Source: Chitinivibrionales bacterium (GTDB lineage Bacteria > Fibrobacterota > Chitinivibrionia > Chitinivibrionales > FEN-1185). Taken from it: DNA of 7,800 bases. The stretch is from the NCBI GenBank assembly GCA_028718065.1, contig JAQUMP010000143.1:1-7800 (forward strand), read 5' to 3'. The notes beneath the pieces are model-generated. The model made no database searches and was not told where the DNA came from. It was given only the letters and a program-made list of their open reading frames with translations. The translations under genes and the position numbers were made by a program. Below are positions 1 through 6,991 of the stretch, piece by piece; positions within the stretch are counted from its first letter, which is position 1, and every line of letters starts with the position of its first letter.

Positions 1-1238
1 CAAATTTCGACTCGGTGCACTATTATTCGGGAGAAATAACCCAGGGCGCGCTGCTTATTCCCGCCAGAACGAATTCAAATTTCGGCAAGCTCAATCTTTC
101 GGGGAACCGTCTTTTCCCTACCTGGGACGGCACGCAATCGGTGACCCAGGTCGATTATTATATTTCCACGCCGGCCCCGCATGGCGCTCGCATTACGCTT
201 TCCGCCGGCGATTTGCTCACGTTTACCATAACGCCGGTCGCGGTCAGTTTCAGCCAGTTTAAAGGCACCATGCGCCAGGCATACACCAAGGCCAGCGATA
301 CGCAATTTGTTCCGGTCAGCTGCCCCTGGAAAAAGGAGGCCGTCGACAGCCTGCGCGGAAAATTCTTTTTTAATCGCGTTGTTTCACATATCAACGATTC
401 CGTCGGCATGCCCGGCCCTTCATGGATTGAGCGGTTCCAAATGCACATCGATATCTTTGACCCAAAAAACAAGGCCGACGTCAGCGATACAACGGCGGAA
501 TTTGCCGATGTTCGCAACACGGAACGCGATTCGTTGAATCTGGCCGTCACCAAAGTAATTAATCATTTCCCGGACACAATTGCAATTGTCCTGAAATCAA
601 CCATTCCTATTAATACCAAAATTATTGCGATAAACGACAACAAGCCTTCTACCGGCGGAGACCTTGGCGGCATGACCATTCACACCTTTACTAACTATGT
701 CATCAGCGCTTTTTTTGACTGGCATATCACCGATACCGCCTTCATGGACCTTGGTTCCACCAATTTTCATATCGACAGCAGTCTTGATTTTACCGTGGGG
801 ATTTTCAAGAAAATGGCCGACCGTTCGGCGGGATTCGACATGAATATTTTTAATAACACCAATGTCACCGCCCGCCTTTTTGCGCTGGTGGCTCCCGGCC
901 AAATGCGCTTTCAGATCGACAGCTTATCGTCAAGTCAATTTATAAACATGGTTAAAACGCCGGGGAAAGCCGAACTTTCCGGCTACGTTAATATATTGGG
1001 CGCCGGCGGCATTTTAATTCCGCCGCGCGACAGTACCGTGCATAATTCGGTAATGCTTGATGACGCCCAAATCGATCCCATGCTGTCCGCCGACACCTCG
1101 CGCATGCGTTGGGGAATGGAATTCCTTCCGAAAAGCAATGATGCGCTTGCCGATACCGATTATGTCAAGATCAATTCATGGCTGACGATCGAAGGTCTTA
1201 ATAGTTTCGGTTCGCTTATAAACGGAAATAAAAAATAG
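1..1238 (+). CDS. Beta-rich probable exported protein of unknown function, 5' partial
   Basis: The reading frame is open to the left edge (codons from base 3 read N-F-D-S before the GTG at 15), so the GTG at 15 is probably internal and the true start lies outside the window. About 411 residues are visible, ending at a TAG. The protein is rich in Ser, Thr, Asp and Asn with alternating hydrophobic residues, suggesting beta strands. I see no membrane helix, catalytic motif or cysteine cluster. The C-terminus is soluble-looking and lacks the terminal aromatic typical of a beta-barrel. Only 27 bases separate it from the OmpA-family gene, with no terminator between, so the two are probably co-transcribed. 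An envelope or surface role is inferred from this neighbour and the composition. I do not recognise the family, and any signal peptide would lie outside the window. Confidence 0.75.
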   Translation, partial: NFDSVHYYSGEITQGALLIPARTNSNFGKLNLSGNRLFPTWDGTQSVTQVDYYISTPAPHGARITLSAGDLLTFTITPVAVSFSQFKGTMRQAYTKASDTQFVPVSCPWKKEAVDSLRGKFFFNRVVSHINDSVGMPGPSWIERFQMHIDIFDPKNKADVSDTTAEFADVRNTERDSLNLAVTKVINHFPDTIAIVLKSTIPINTKIIAINDNKPSTGGDLGGMTIHTFTNYVISAFFDWHITDTAFMDLGSTNFHIDSSLDFTVGIFKKMADRSAGFDMNIFNNTNVTARLFALVAPGQMRFQIDSLSSSQFINMVKTPGKAELSGYVNILGAGGILIPPRDSTVHNSVMLDDAQIDPMLSADTSRMRWGMEFLPKSNDALADTDYVKINSWLTIEGLNSFGSLINGNKK

Positions 1239-1265
1239 CATAGTCATAAAGGTAGAACATCCGCT

Positions 1266-3410
1266 ATGAAATCTGCACGGAATTTTGTAATCGTTGTTAT
1301 CCTTTTTGCGGCATCGGCATCTTATGGCGTGGTCGACCAGAACCCTCTTAATGCCGGGGCCACGCAAACGCGCAATGCGGGCGGCACGGCGCCGGAAGCG
1401 GTATTTCATAATCCAGCCCTGTTGGGTGTGGAAAAGGCGCCTGCCGGCGGCTTATTGCTCATTCCGGTTACCAATTTCGGTGTTGGGTATTGGAGCGATA
1501 AACTTGCCGTATCGCCTTTCGATCTTCCGCCTTTCGGCAGCAGCGATTCCGTCCAGTGGCGGCAATATTTAGACAAGCTTTTTAGAAAAAGTTTTAATAT
1601 TACCGACCAGGACACCGGGATAAAGGCCACCAACAAACTCGTGGATGGATTTAAAGGCGGAATGACCCTTTACAGCGGAGCGCGTACATCGATTTTTAGT
1701 TATACCCAGCGCCCCTTCGCGTTTGATATAACGACTCACTTCGACGAACAAATCCATTTGCCGGAAGCCGCGCTCGACGTAGCGCTCATGCTCTTTGACC
1801 ACGGCCTGCAGCGCGGCAGCAATCTTGACTTTACGGATTTTAACCAGGAGGGCATCTGGGCCACCGATATTACCCTGCAATGCGGCCTGCCGGTAATGAT
1901 CCCGGCGCTTTCCGACCTTTTCAAGATGCAATACGGCGCGGGCGGCCTGGGCCTTAAATATATCATGGGCCATTCCATTTTAAAGGCGCAGATGCCGACC
2001 GGGAAATTGTCCTACAACGCCTCGACCAACAGCATAGACCTGGACGGCAGCATGGTTGTCCAGACCGCGGGAGCGGGCTTGCATTCCAATTTCCCTTTTG
2101 ACAAATACCACTTTAACGATTTTTCCACCAGTTTGCAGGTTAACGGCCACGGTATCGGAGTTGATATTGGCGGAATCATGTACAACGAACACAGCTTTTT
2201 ATCGGTAAACGTGGAAAACCTCGGCGTAATCTTCTGGCTTAGTAATGTCAAGGAAGCCACCTATAAAATTAAAGTAAACAACCTTGATTTTTACGACATT
2301 AACCAGGGCGTCGAGAAAACCCACCACAACAGCGACAGCGCCGGACTCATGATTTTTAACCGTAACCAGAACCAATATCTTTCCAATGGGAGCGACACGT
2401 TGCACGAATCAAACGGTTTTGCGACGATCCTGCCGCTTACCTTGAATATCGGATATTCTTACACCTGGCCGCTTGCCAAACAGGAATCCCCCGCGCTTCA
2501 ATGGCTTTCCGACTATATCAGCGCTTCCGCCAATTACGAGCAATCGTTTACCAACAATCCGGGATATTCCTATTGGCCCAGACTAACGCTCGGCGCCGAA
2601 GTCGGCACGCTCAAAGGTTTCTTTCCCATCCGCGCCGGGCTTATTCTAGGCGGCGCGGAAAAAATAGGATCGGCGCTGGGCGCCAGTTTTAACTTTAAAT
2701 ATTTTTCGCTTAATGGCGCCTATAAGGCGATCGGATCGCCTGTCTTTATCCCAACGCACGGCATCGAAGTTTCCGCCGGCATGACCATTAACTGGGGCAT
2801 GAAAAATCCCGGCCATGGCGAAAAACCAAAACCGATCCTTGCCGTGGCAAGGCACGATACCCTTGCGGTGCACGATACCACCATCCATAAAGACACCGTG
2901 CGGATCCACGATACCACCACGATCACGGTTCGAGACACCATCGTCCAGATTAAAGCTCTACCAACGGAAAAAGAGCAAAAGGCGCTCAATAAAGCCTTAC
3001 GCGGCATTAATTTTAAAACCGGCAGCGCGGAGTTGACTTCCGACTCCTATACATATCTTATGTCAATCGTTACTTTCCTTAAGCAGTACTCATATCTGCG
3101 GTACGAAATCCAGGGGCATACCGATGCGCAGGGCAGCGCCGATTTAAATCTGCTGCTTTCCGCGGCGCGCGCCAATTCCGTGCGCAATTACTTAGTGGAA
3201 CAGGGCATTCCCGATTCTTCGGTGATTGCCATCGGCTACGGCAAAACCAAGCCGATTGCGCCCAACACCACGGCCGCCGGCCGCGCGCTCAACCGTCGCG
3301 TGGTATTTCAGGTAATCGAAACGCCGGAGGAGTACCAGCGCCTGCGCGTGCTCGAGGCCGATTTTAAAGTCAAGGTCATGGAGTCGCAGATTAAGGGCGC
3401 AAGATATTAA
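1266..3410 (+). CDS. OmpA-family outer-membrane protein with beta-rich N-terminal region and C-terminal peptidoglycan-binding domain
   Basis: This 714-residue protein should tether the outer membrane to peptidoglycan. Residues 1 to about 18-21 form a signal peptide: basic start (K2, R5), hydrophobic core, then A-S-A and S-Y-G as possible cleavage sites. Residues about 22-520 are beta-rich and carry an early N-P-A-L-L-G motif, as seen in outer-membrane barrel families of the FCB group (it resembles DUF5723-type proteins, unverified). Residues about 530-562 form a His-Asp-Thr repeat linker. Residues about 580-690 are an OmpA C-terminal domain: 'INFKTGSAELT', then 'GHTDAQGS' with D620, then 'GRALNRRV' with R677/R678, the usual diaminopimelate-contacting positions. 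A charged tail follows. The ATG at 1266 is preceded by only a weak Shine-Dalgarno (AAAGGT, 1248-1253), but the signal peptide fixes the start. A terminator follows at 3415-3459. Confidence 0.9.
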   Translation: MKSARNFVIVVILFAASASYGVVDQNPLNAGATQTRNAGGTAPEAVFHNPALLGVEKAPAGGLLLIPVTNFGVGYWSDKLAVSPFDLPPFGSSDSVQWRQYLDKLFRKSFNITDQDTGIKATNKLVDGFKGGMTLYSGARTSIFSYTQRPFAFDITTHFDEQIHLPEAALDVALMLFDHGLQRGSNLDFTDFNQEGIWATDITLQCGLPVMIPALSDLFKMQYGAGGLGLKYIMGHSILKAQMPTGKLSYNASTNSIDLDGSMVVQTAGAGLHSNFPFDKYHFNDFSTSLQVNGHGIGVDIGGIMYNEHSFLSVNVENLGVIFWLSNVKEATYKIKVNNLDFYDINQGVEKTHHNSDSAGLMIFNRNQNQYLSNGSDTLHESNGFATILPLTLNIGYSYTWPLAKQESPALQWLSDYISASANYEQSFTNNPGYSYWPRLTLGAEVGTLKGFFPIRAGLILGGAEKIGSALGASFNFKYFSLNGAYKAIGSPVFIPTHGIEVSAGMTINWGMKNPGHGEKPKPILAVARHDTLAVHDTTIHKDTVRIHDTTTITVRDTIVQIKALPTEKEQKALNKALRGINFKTGSAELTSDSYTYLMSIVTFLKQYSYLRYEIQGHTDAQGSADLNLLLSAARANSVRNYLVEQGIPDSSVIAIGYGKTKPIAPNTTAAGRALNRRVVFQVIETPEEYQRLRVLEADFKVKVMESQIKGARY
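2853..2924 (+). repeat. Tandem hexapeptide-coding repeat, [HK]-D-T-x-x-x
   Basis: Within the OmpA-family gene, residues 530-553 read HDTLAV, HDTTIH, KDTVRI, HDTTTI: four copies with an exact period of 6 residues (18 bp), followed by a decayed copy around 'VRDTIV'. At DNA level, CACGATACC occurs at 2853, 2871 and 2907, spaced 18 and 36 bp. The longer CACGATACCACC is identical at 2871-2882 and 2907-2918. The repeat bridges the N-terminal region and the OmpA domain, so it probably acts as an extended periplasmic spacer. Similar HDT-type linkers are familiar in OmpA proteins of Bacteroidetes and relatives. Confidence 0.85.
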
Positions 3411-3414
3411 TCGC

Positions 3415-3459
3415 AAAGGGGCAGGACATGCATTCGTGGATTTCCCTGCCCCTTTTTTT
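3415..3459 (+). terminator. Strong Rho-independent terminator overlapping the next gene's start
   Basis: GGGGCAGG (3418-3425) pairs perfectly with CCTGCCCC (3445-3452), followed by seven T (3453-3459). AAA at 3415-3417 can extend the stem with the first three T to 11 bp. The loop is 19 bases. It begins 4 bases after the stop codon of the OmpA-family gene and has all the hallmarks of its transcription terminator. The left arm contains the Shine-Dalgarno (AGGGG, 3417-3421) of the PHP gene, the loop contains its ATG (3428), and the right arm and T-run encode its residues L-P-L-F-F. Confidence 0.85.
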
Positions 3460-5044
3460 CTGCTACGCCGAAACGCATTTCCGCTTCTTTAAGCTGCAGC
3501 CCAGCTTGCTTTTTAAGCGCCGACCCGAAATTTTATTCGACCTGCCGCGCCGCTTGGGTCCCGGCCATGATTTGCCCGTTATGCTCATGCTCAACGACAC
3601 GGATCGTTTTCCGGCCGAAGTTATAACCGTGTCGATCGTTGCAAAGCAGCCCGGCGCGCAATCGCAGGTATTCACCTTTGACAAGCTCTTGGACAATAAG
3701 GTCACGCACCCGTTTGAATTTCAAAGCAAAATCTATTGTTTTTTTATTCCGCGCAGACGATTTGCAAAGGGAAATGTATTTGTAAATGCCCTTGCAACGG
3801 TAAAAATAAAGAACAAAAAATACGACATTTTAAATAATAATTTTCCGCAGATTTCAAAAGGGTCGCTTACCTGCACAATTTCCGACGATTACCTCCCGGC
3901 AAGTAACATCGCAAGTTACGGCGACCTGCACATTCATTCGCAATTTTCGCAAAGCCATGTTGAATTCGGCCCGCCGGTTGGGATGATTGAACGTGTCGCC
4001 TTATGCTGCGGGCTCGATTTTATCGCCATTACCGACCATTCCTACGATCTTTGCTGTGAAATGCAAAATTATTTAAAGGTTGATCCGCTTGCGCATCGCT
4101 GGAAAATATTTTGCGAAGAAATAAAAAAGCTTGATTCGATTGTAATTGCGGGCGAAGAGATTTCCTGTAAAAATTCAAATGGTAAAGCCGTGCATCTCTG
4201 CGCGTTAAATATTGTTTCTTATATTAAAGGGTCGCTCGATGGCGCGCGCCACAACCCATTAAACGACAGTACTTTGTCAATTAAGGAGGTTGCCGACGAA
4301 ATTAAGGCCCAAAAAGGGCTTGTCATACCCGCGCATCCCGGTTCGCGCTTTGGCATACTGCAACGCTTGTTTCTTAAGCGTGACGGCTGGCATGCAGAAG
4401 ACTTAAAAAACCAAAATTTGGACGCCCTGCAAATAGTTAACGGCCATCTCAACAAAGAATGGCTTCGCTCCAAGCAGCTCTGGATCAAGGAATTGCTTAA
4501 AGGAAAAAAACTTCCGATTGTTGCCGGGAACGATTCTCATGGCGATTTTAATAAGGGCATTTTTATTAAATGGCCGTTTCTGTTGGTTAAGGAACTCCCC
4601 GACTATTATCTATCCCTTCAAAAAACAGGGCTTTATCAAAAAGTTCAGAACAAAGCCGATGTATTTGAAGCAATTTCTTCGGGAAAGACCTTTGTTACCT
4701 CCGGCCCTTTTGTAAGCCTGAATAAATCAAATACCTTGACGGAATCGCTCATTTCCAACGCGGAAATAAGCCTTAAGTCAACTGATTTATATTTAATTGT
4801 TAAAAGCACTTACGAGTTCGGCGCAATTCAGTCGTTTTCGATTTATCTTGGCATTGTCGGCGCGCCGGGCGAGCAATGCCTTGTTTCCAGAAAGGTTGCG
4901 CCGGAAACCTTTGAATTAACGGAACTGCTAATAAAACCCGAAGTTGCAAATGCCAAAAAAGGGTACTTGCGGGCCGAAGTGGTTTGCGGTCTCCAAGGGC
5001 CTCTTCATTTTGCGGCGACAAGCCCTTGCTATTTTTATTGCTAA
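3428..5044 (+). CDS. PHP-domain metallohydrolase (CehA/McbA-like phosphoesterase)
   Basis: This is a 538-residue protein with a PHP-type metal-dependent hydrolase domain at about residues 163-400. The expected metal ligands appear in order: 'DLHIHS' (H168, H170), 'TDHS' (D203, H204), 'GEE' (E243/E244), H256 in 'VHLCAL', 'PAHPG' (H303) and 'NDSHGD' (D369, H371). The site therefore looks intact and an enzyme of phosphoesterase type is likely; the substrate is unknown. Residues 1-160 and about 430-538 are extra, mainly beta-rich regions not needed for the PHP fold. There is no convincing signal peptide, so a cytoplasmic location is assumed. The ATG at 3428 is preceded by AGGGG (3417-3421) at good spacing. 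Family-like sequence begins within the first 20 residues, and the next Met in frame is about 50 codons in, so the early start is favoured although it sits inside a terminator hairpin. A YkgJ-type gene follows after 16 bases, probably in the same transcript. Confidence 0.85.
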   Translation: MHSWISLPLFFCYAETHFRFFKLQPSLLFKRRPEILFDLPRRLGPGHDLPVMLMLNDTDRFPAEVITVSIVAKQPGAQSQVFTFDKLLDNKVTHPFEFQSKIYCFFIPRRRFAKGNVFVNALATVKIKNKKYDILNNNFPQISKGSLTCTISDDYLPASNIASYGDLHIHSQFSQSHVEFGPPVGMIERVALCCGLDFIAITDHSYDLCCEMQNYLKVDPLAHRWKIFCEEIKKLDSIVIAGEEISCKNSNGKAVHLCALNIVSYIKGSLDGARHNPLNDSTLSIKEVADEIKAQKGLVIPAHPGSRFGILQRLFLKRDGWHAEDLKNQNLDALQIVNGHLNKEWLRSKQLWIKELLKGKKLPIVAGNDSHGDFNKGIFIKWPFLLVKELPDYYLSLQKTGLYQKVQNKADVFEAISSGKTFVTSGPFVSLNKSNTLTESLISNAEISLKSTDLYLIVKSTYEFGAIQSFSIYLGIVGAPGEQCLVSRKVAPETFELTELLIKPEVANAKKGYLRAEVVCGLQGPLHFAATSPCYFYC

Positions 5045-5060
5045 GAAATATAATAACACC

Positions 5061-5837
5061 ATGACGGCGAATCTTTTGAGTTCAATGGATAATTTATACG
5101 GCCAGTTGCCGACGGTTACTTGCAAATCCTGCGGGACATGCTGCGTTTCGCCTACCTGCACCCTGGCGGAATTTGTTTACTTAATGGATTTTTGCGTTAA
5201 AAATATTCCCGCCCAAACCCTCACGGATCTTTTGCGGCAACCGGCGCGCATGCACGCAACCTGCGCCGGGAATCTTGTTTGTAAATTCTTGCAAAACAAG
5301 CAATGCCTCGTGCACGATGGCCGTACCGGCGCATGCAGGCTTTTTGGCGTCCCCACCTTGAGCGAGCTTAACATCGCCTCCATGGAGGAATGCGCACACG
5401 GTATAACCGTTGCGCAGGGGCAAAGCGATATCGAATTTATCCAGGATTGGCTGGACGATTTATTTACCTATAACCAAACGCTGTTCGCCTGTTTTTCGGC
5501 GCCCTATTTTATTAAAGGGCTCAATCTGGAATGCTGGCTGGACATTTACTTTGAAAACGCGCTCGACTTTGACGTGTTTATTGACATACGCAAAATCATG
5601 CACGACAACGTCGACCTGCATTTTCTTGCGGAACGTTGGAAACCTTTGACCTCCATCAAGGAAAAAATAGACAAGATCGCGGTGTTTCACGCCATGCTGG
5701 GCGCCGCGCCCGTTTCCGAGCTGCAGGACCTGCTTTTTTCCATCCGCGACGATTACCCCTTAACGGGGACCTATTATTTTGAAGAGGCCCAGGCTTATTT
5801 GTTCAGGATCGAACAGGAAAGCAAGCCGGGGCATTGA
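5061..5837 (+). CDS. YkgJ-type cysteine-cluster (CxxCxxCC) protein
   Basis: From the ATG at 5061 the protein has 258 residues. Near the N-terminus is C21-x2-C24-x2-C27-C28, with C33 shortly after. Further cysteines follow at C68, C74 ('CKFL'), C82 ('QCLVH') and C92 ('ACRLFG'). The pattern CxxCGxCC ... C-[KR]-F-L ... C-L-V-H ... C-R matches the YkgJ/CxxCxxCC family, proposed to bind an iron-sulfur cluster or zinc; the biochemical role is not established. The C-terminal half, rich in aromatic and acidic residues, has no motif I recognise. The frame is open upstream to 4944, inside the PHP gene, but those residues look like an out-of-frame shadow. The ATG at 5061 leaves a 16-base gap after the PHP stop and has only a weak Shine-Dalgarno (TAAGAA). 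M9 (5085) is an alternative start. Co-transcription with the PHP gene is likely. Confidence 0.82.
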   Translation: MTANLLSSMDNLYGQLPTVTCKSCGTCCVSPTCTLAEFVYLMDFCVKNIPAQTLTDLLRQPARMHATCAGNLVCKFLQNKQCLVHDGRTGACRLFGVPTLSELNIASMEECAHGITVAQGQSDIEFIQDWLDDLFTYNQTLFACFSAPYFIKGLNLECWLDIYFENALDFDVFIDIRKIMHDNVDLHFLAERWKPLTSIKEKIDKIAVFHAMLGAAPVSELQDLLFSIRDDYPLTGTYYFEEAQAYLFRIEQESKPGH

Positions 5838-5870
5838 AGATTTTTTAGCGGAAATCAGCTTCTCTCGGAG

Positions 5871-6215
5871 TCATACTATAATGCCTTCCGATGCAACAGC
5901 ACGAAATAATGGTAATCGAGACCAGACTTCATCATGAAAATCCGCACTTGCCACCGATATTATACTGAATTGCGTGTTCCATTTTAGATTCACCTCAAAA
6001 ACCGCGTCGGAGATTTTTCTTTTGTCGTCGCCTGACAATCTCGATTCAATCACCGCAAGCACATCTATATCGGAAAACTCGTGGTCGTCCCCGCGTGCTT
6101 TTGATCCGAAAAGGATGAACTGTTCAACGGAAAACAATGCTTGGATTCCGCCTTTTATTTCGTCCAGAGCGACTTGTTCATTCGCGGTGAGATGGAGCGC
6201 CTTGTTATCGTTCAT
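5871..6215 (-). CDS. Minimal nucleotidyltransferase (MNT/pol-beta fold), orphan
   Basis: This 114-residue protein has the minimal nucleotidyltransferase signature: 'LFGSKARGD' (G37, S38, R41) followed by 'SDIDV' with D49 and D51, the first two metal-binding acids. The later 'FSIISVASADFHDEVW' and C-terminal 'LFRAVASEGI' match the ending usual in short MNT antitoxin proteins. No clear third acidic residue is visible around residues 80-88, so catalytic competence is uncertain. In HEPN-MNT systems the partner is an adjacent HEPN toxin that the MNT protein AMPylates or neutralises. Here the next gene downstream (convergent, 33 bases away) encodes the YkgJ-type protein, and the upstream neighbour is a VapC toxin 70 bases away, so no HEPN gene is visible. 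The ATG has no Shine-Dalgarno and lies 6 bases from a predicted -10 element. Confidence 0.87.
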   Translation of the reverse strand: MNDNKALHLTANEQVALDEIKGGIQALFSVEQFILFGSKARGDDHEFSDIDVLAVIESRLSGDDKRKISDAVFEVNLKWNTQFSIISVASADFHDEVWSRLPLFRAVASEGIIV

Positions 6216-6221
6216 ATCAGT

Positions 6222-6250
6222 AAATTAACATCAACTCAAAACATTGTCAA
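6222..6250 (-). promoter_or_regulatory. Predicted sigma-70 promoter for the nucleotidyltransferase gene
   Basis: On the minus strand a perfect -35 box TTGACA (plus 6245-6250) is followed by a 17-base spacer and a -10-like TAATTT (plus 6222-6227). The expected transcription start, 6-7 bases downstream, falls at or next to the A of the ATG at 6215. This would give a leaderless or nearly leaderless message, which agrees with the missing Shine-Dalgarno. It would also uncouple the gene from the upstream vapBC transcript. The prediction rests on sequence match only. Confidence 0.55.
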
Positions 6251-6285
6251 GCGTGGAGGGGGAAGATTTAGCGGGGATTAAAAGA

Positions 6286-6681
6286 CTAAATCAGGGTAAA
6301 CAATTCCGACTGCGCCGCTTTTTTATCAAAGGTCAACGTTGTTTCGCAACCCTTGTCATGAGAGGTTAAGCCAATAAGCAGGTCCGCAAGATCGATACTG
6401 TGCTTTTTGGCAATGCGACATAGATTTACCACTCTTTCGTGTTCTTCTATCTCAAAAACCGATACGACAAGCAAATTTTCCAGCGCCAAAATGATCTCTG
6501 CCCTCGAGTATTCATAAACCGAAGACAATACCCAGATCGTTTCAAGCATCACTATAAAGGGAATAAAAATAAGATCGCCGGCCACCTCCGCGTTTAACAA
6601 TATTTTCTTAACCACCTGCGCTTGTTTTTCGTCGTCCCGAACAAGAAACCGGACCAAGGCGTTGGTATCGAGGGCCTTCAT
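6286..6681 (-). CDS. vapC: PIN-domain ribonuclease toxin (VapC family)
   Basis: This 131-residue protein is a complete PIN-domain toxin, an endoribonuclease that in VapBC systems cleaves RNA, often tRNA or rRNA, when its antitoxin is lost. The acidic active-site residues are all present: D5 in 'ALDTNALVRF', E47 in 'MLETIWVL', D100 in 'DLADLLIG' (D97 is next to it), and D119 in 'LTFDKKA'. The length is normal for the family. Its ATG overlaps the antitoxin TGA (ATGA, plus 6678-6681), giving translational coupling with the antitoxin upstream. The gene appears intact and is expected to be active. The call is secure at family level; the RNA target cannot be read from sequence. Confidence 0.93.
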   Translation of the reverse strand: MKALDTNALVRFLVRDDEKQAQVVKKILLNAEVAGDLIFIPFIVMLETIWVLSSVYEYSRAEIILALENLLVVSVFEIEEHERVVNLCRIAKKHSIDLADLLIGLTSHDKGCETTLTFDKKAAQSELFTLI

Positions 6682-6932
6682 AAATATTCCCGGCGGATTT
6701 TTTCTTTAATAGCCATATGCATGTCTTCGGCGGTCACGTGTTTGCTTCGGCCCGGACGATGCATCACCCCAAAGACATCCCCAACGTGTTTGTTTAAAGG
6801 AACCAAGGTCGCCGTGCCCATTTCTTCGTCTACTCTAAAATCAATCTTTTCTCCCGCTTCAAGGTGCAATTTTCTTCGCATTTCCTTGGGAAGCGTCACT
6901 TGGCCTTTGCTGGTTATGGTCGCTGTGCTCAT
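6678..6932 (-). CDS. vapB: AbrB/SpoVT-type antitoxin (VapB)
   Basis: This 84-residue protein starts with a swapped-hairpin AbrB DNA-binding domain at residues about 3-50, showing the typical 'ATITSKGQVTLPKEMRRKL' opening and then 'GEKIDFRV'. The C-terminal part (about 55-84, 'RPGRSKHVTAEDMHMAIKEKIRREYL') is the charged segment that in this family wraps into the PIN toxin's active site. The ATG at 6932 has a good Shine-Dalgarno, AAGGA (plus 6939-6943), 6 bases upstream. The stop overlaps the toxin start by 4 bases. It should neutralise VapC and, alone or in complex, repress its own promoter through the repeats at 6940-6991. Confidence 0.93.
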   Translation of the reverse strand: MSTATITSKGQVTLPKEMRRKLHLEAGEKIDFRVDEEMGTATLVPLNKHVGDVFGVMHRPGRSKHVTAEDMHMAIKEKIRREYL

Positions 6933-6939
6933 AATTATT

Positions 6940-6991
6940 CCTTACTTAATATTTTATTCCTTACTAATATACATTATGTAATATAGTAAGG
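6940..6991. promoter_or_regulatory. Likely vapBC operator: 33-bp palindrome plus a third half-site
   Basis: Bases 6959-6991 form a near-perfect dyad centred on 6975: 13 of 16 base pairs match. The outer arms are CCTTACTA/TAGTAAGG and the inner arms TACAT/ATGTA. The half-site CCTTACT occurs again in direct orientation at 6940-6946, inside a repeated 12-mer TTATTCCTTACT (6935-6946 and 6954-6965, 19 bp apart). The palindrome covers the spacer and both core promoter elements. The extra half-site overlaps the vapB Shine-Dalgarno. This is the arrangement expected for autoregulation by a VapB-VapC complex. Confidence 0.7.

Noticed and set aside
1569..1973. A 134-codon minus-strand frame inside the OmpA-family gene, and several similar ones
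   Set aside because: They are shadows of the coding strand with no motifs and no ribosome sites.
4944..5060. An upstream extension of the YkgJ-type gene, starting inside the PHP gene
   Set aside because: The 39 extra residues overlap the conserved PHP frame by 101 bases and do not look like YkgJ family sequence; the ATG at 5061 fits the gene spacing.
5838..5870. A bidirectional terminator between the convergent YkgJ and nucleotidyltransferase genes
   Set aside because: There is a T-run at 5841-5846 and a possible GAAG/CTTC pairing, but no stable GC stem.
6622..6981. A 119-codon plus-strand frame across vapBC
   Set aside because: It is antisense to two clear, intact genes and runs through their promoter; no motif is visible.
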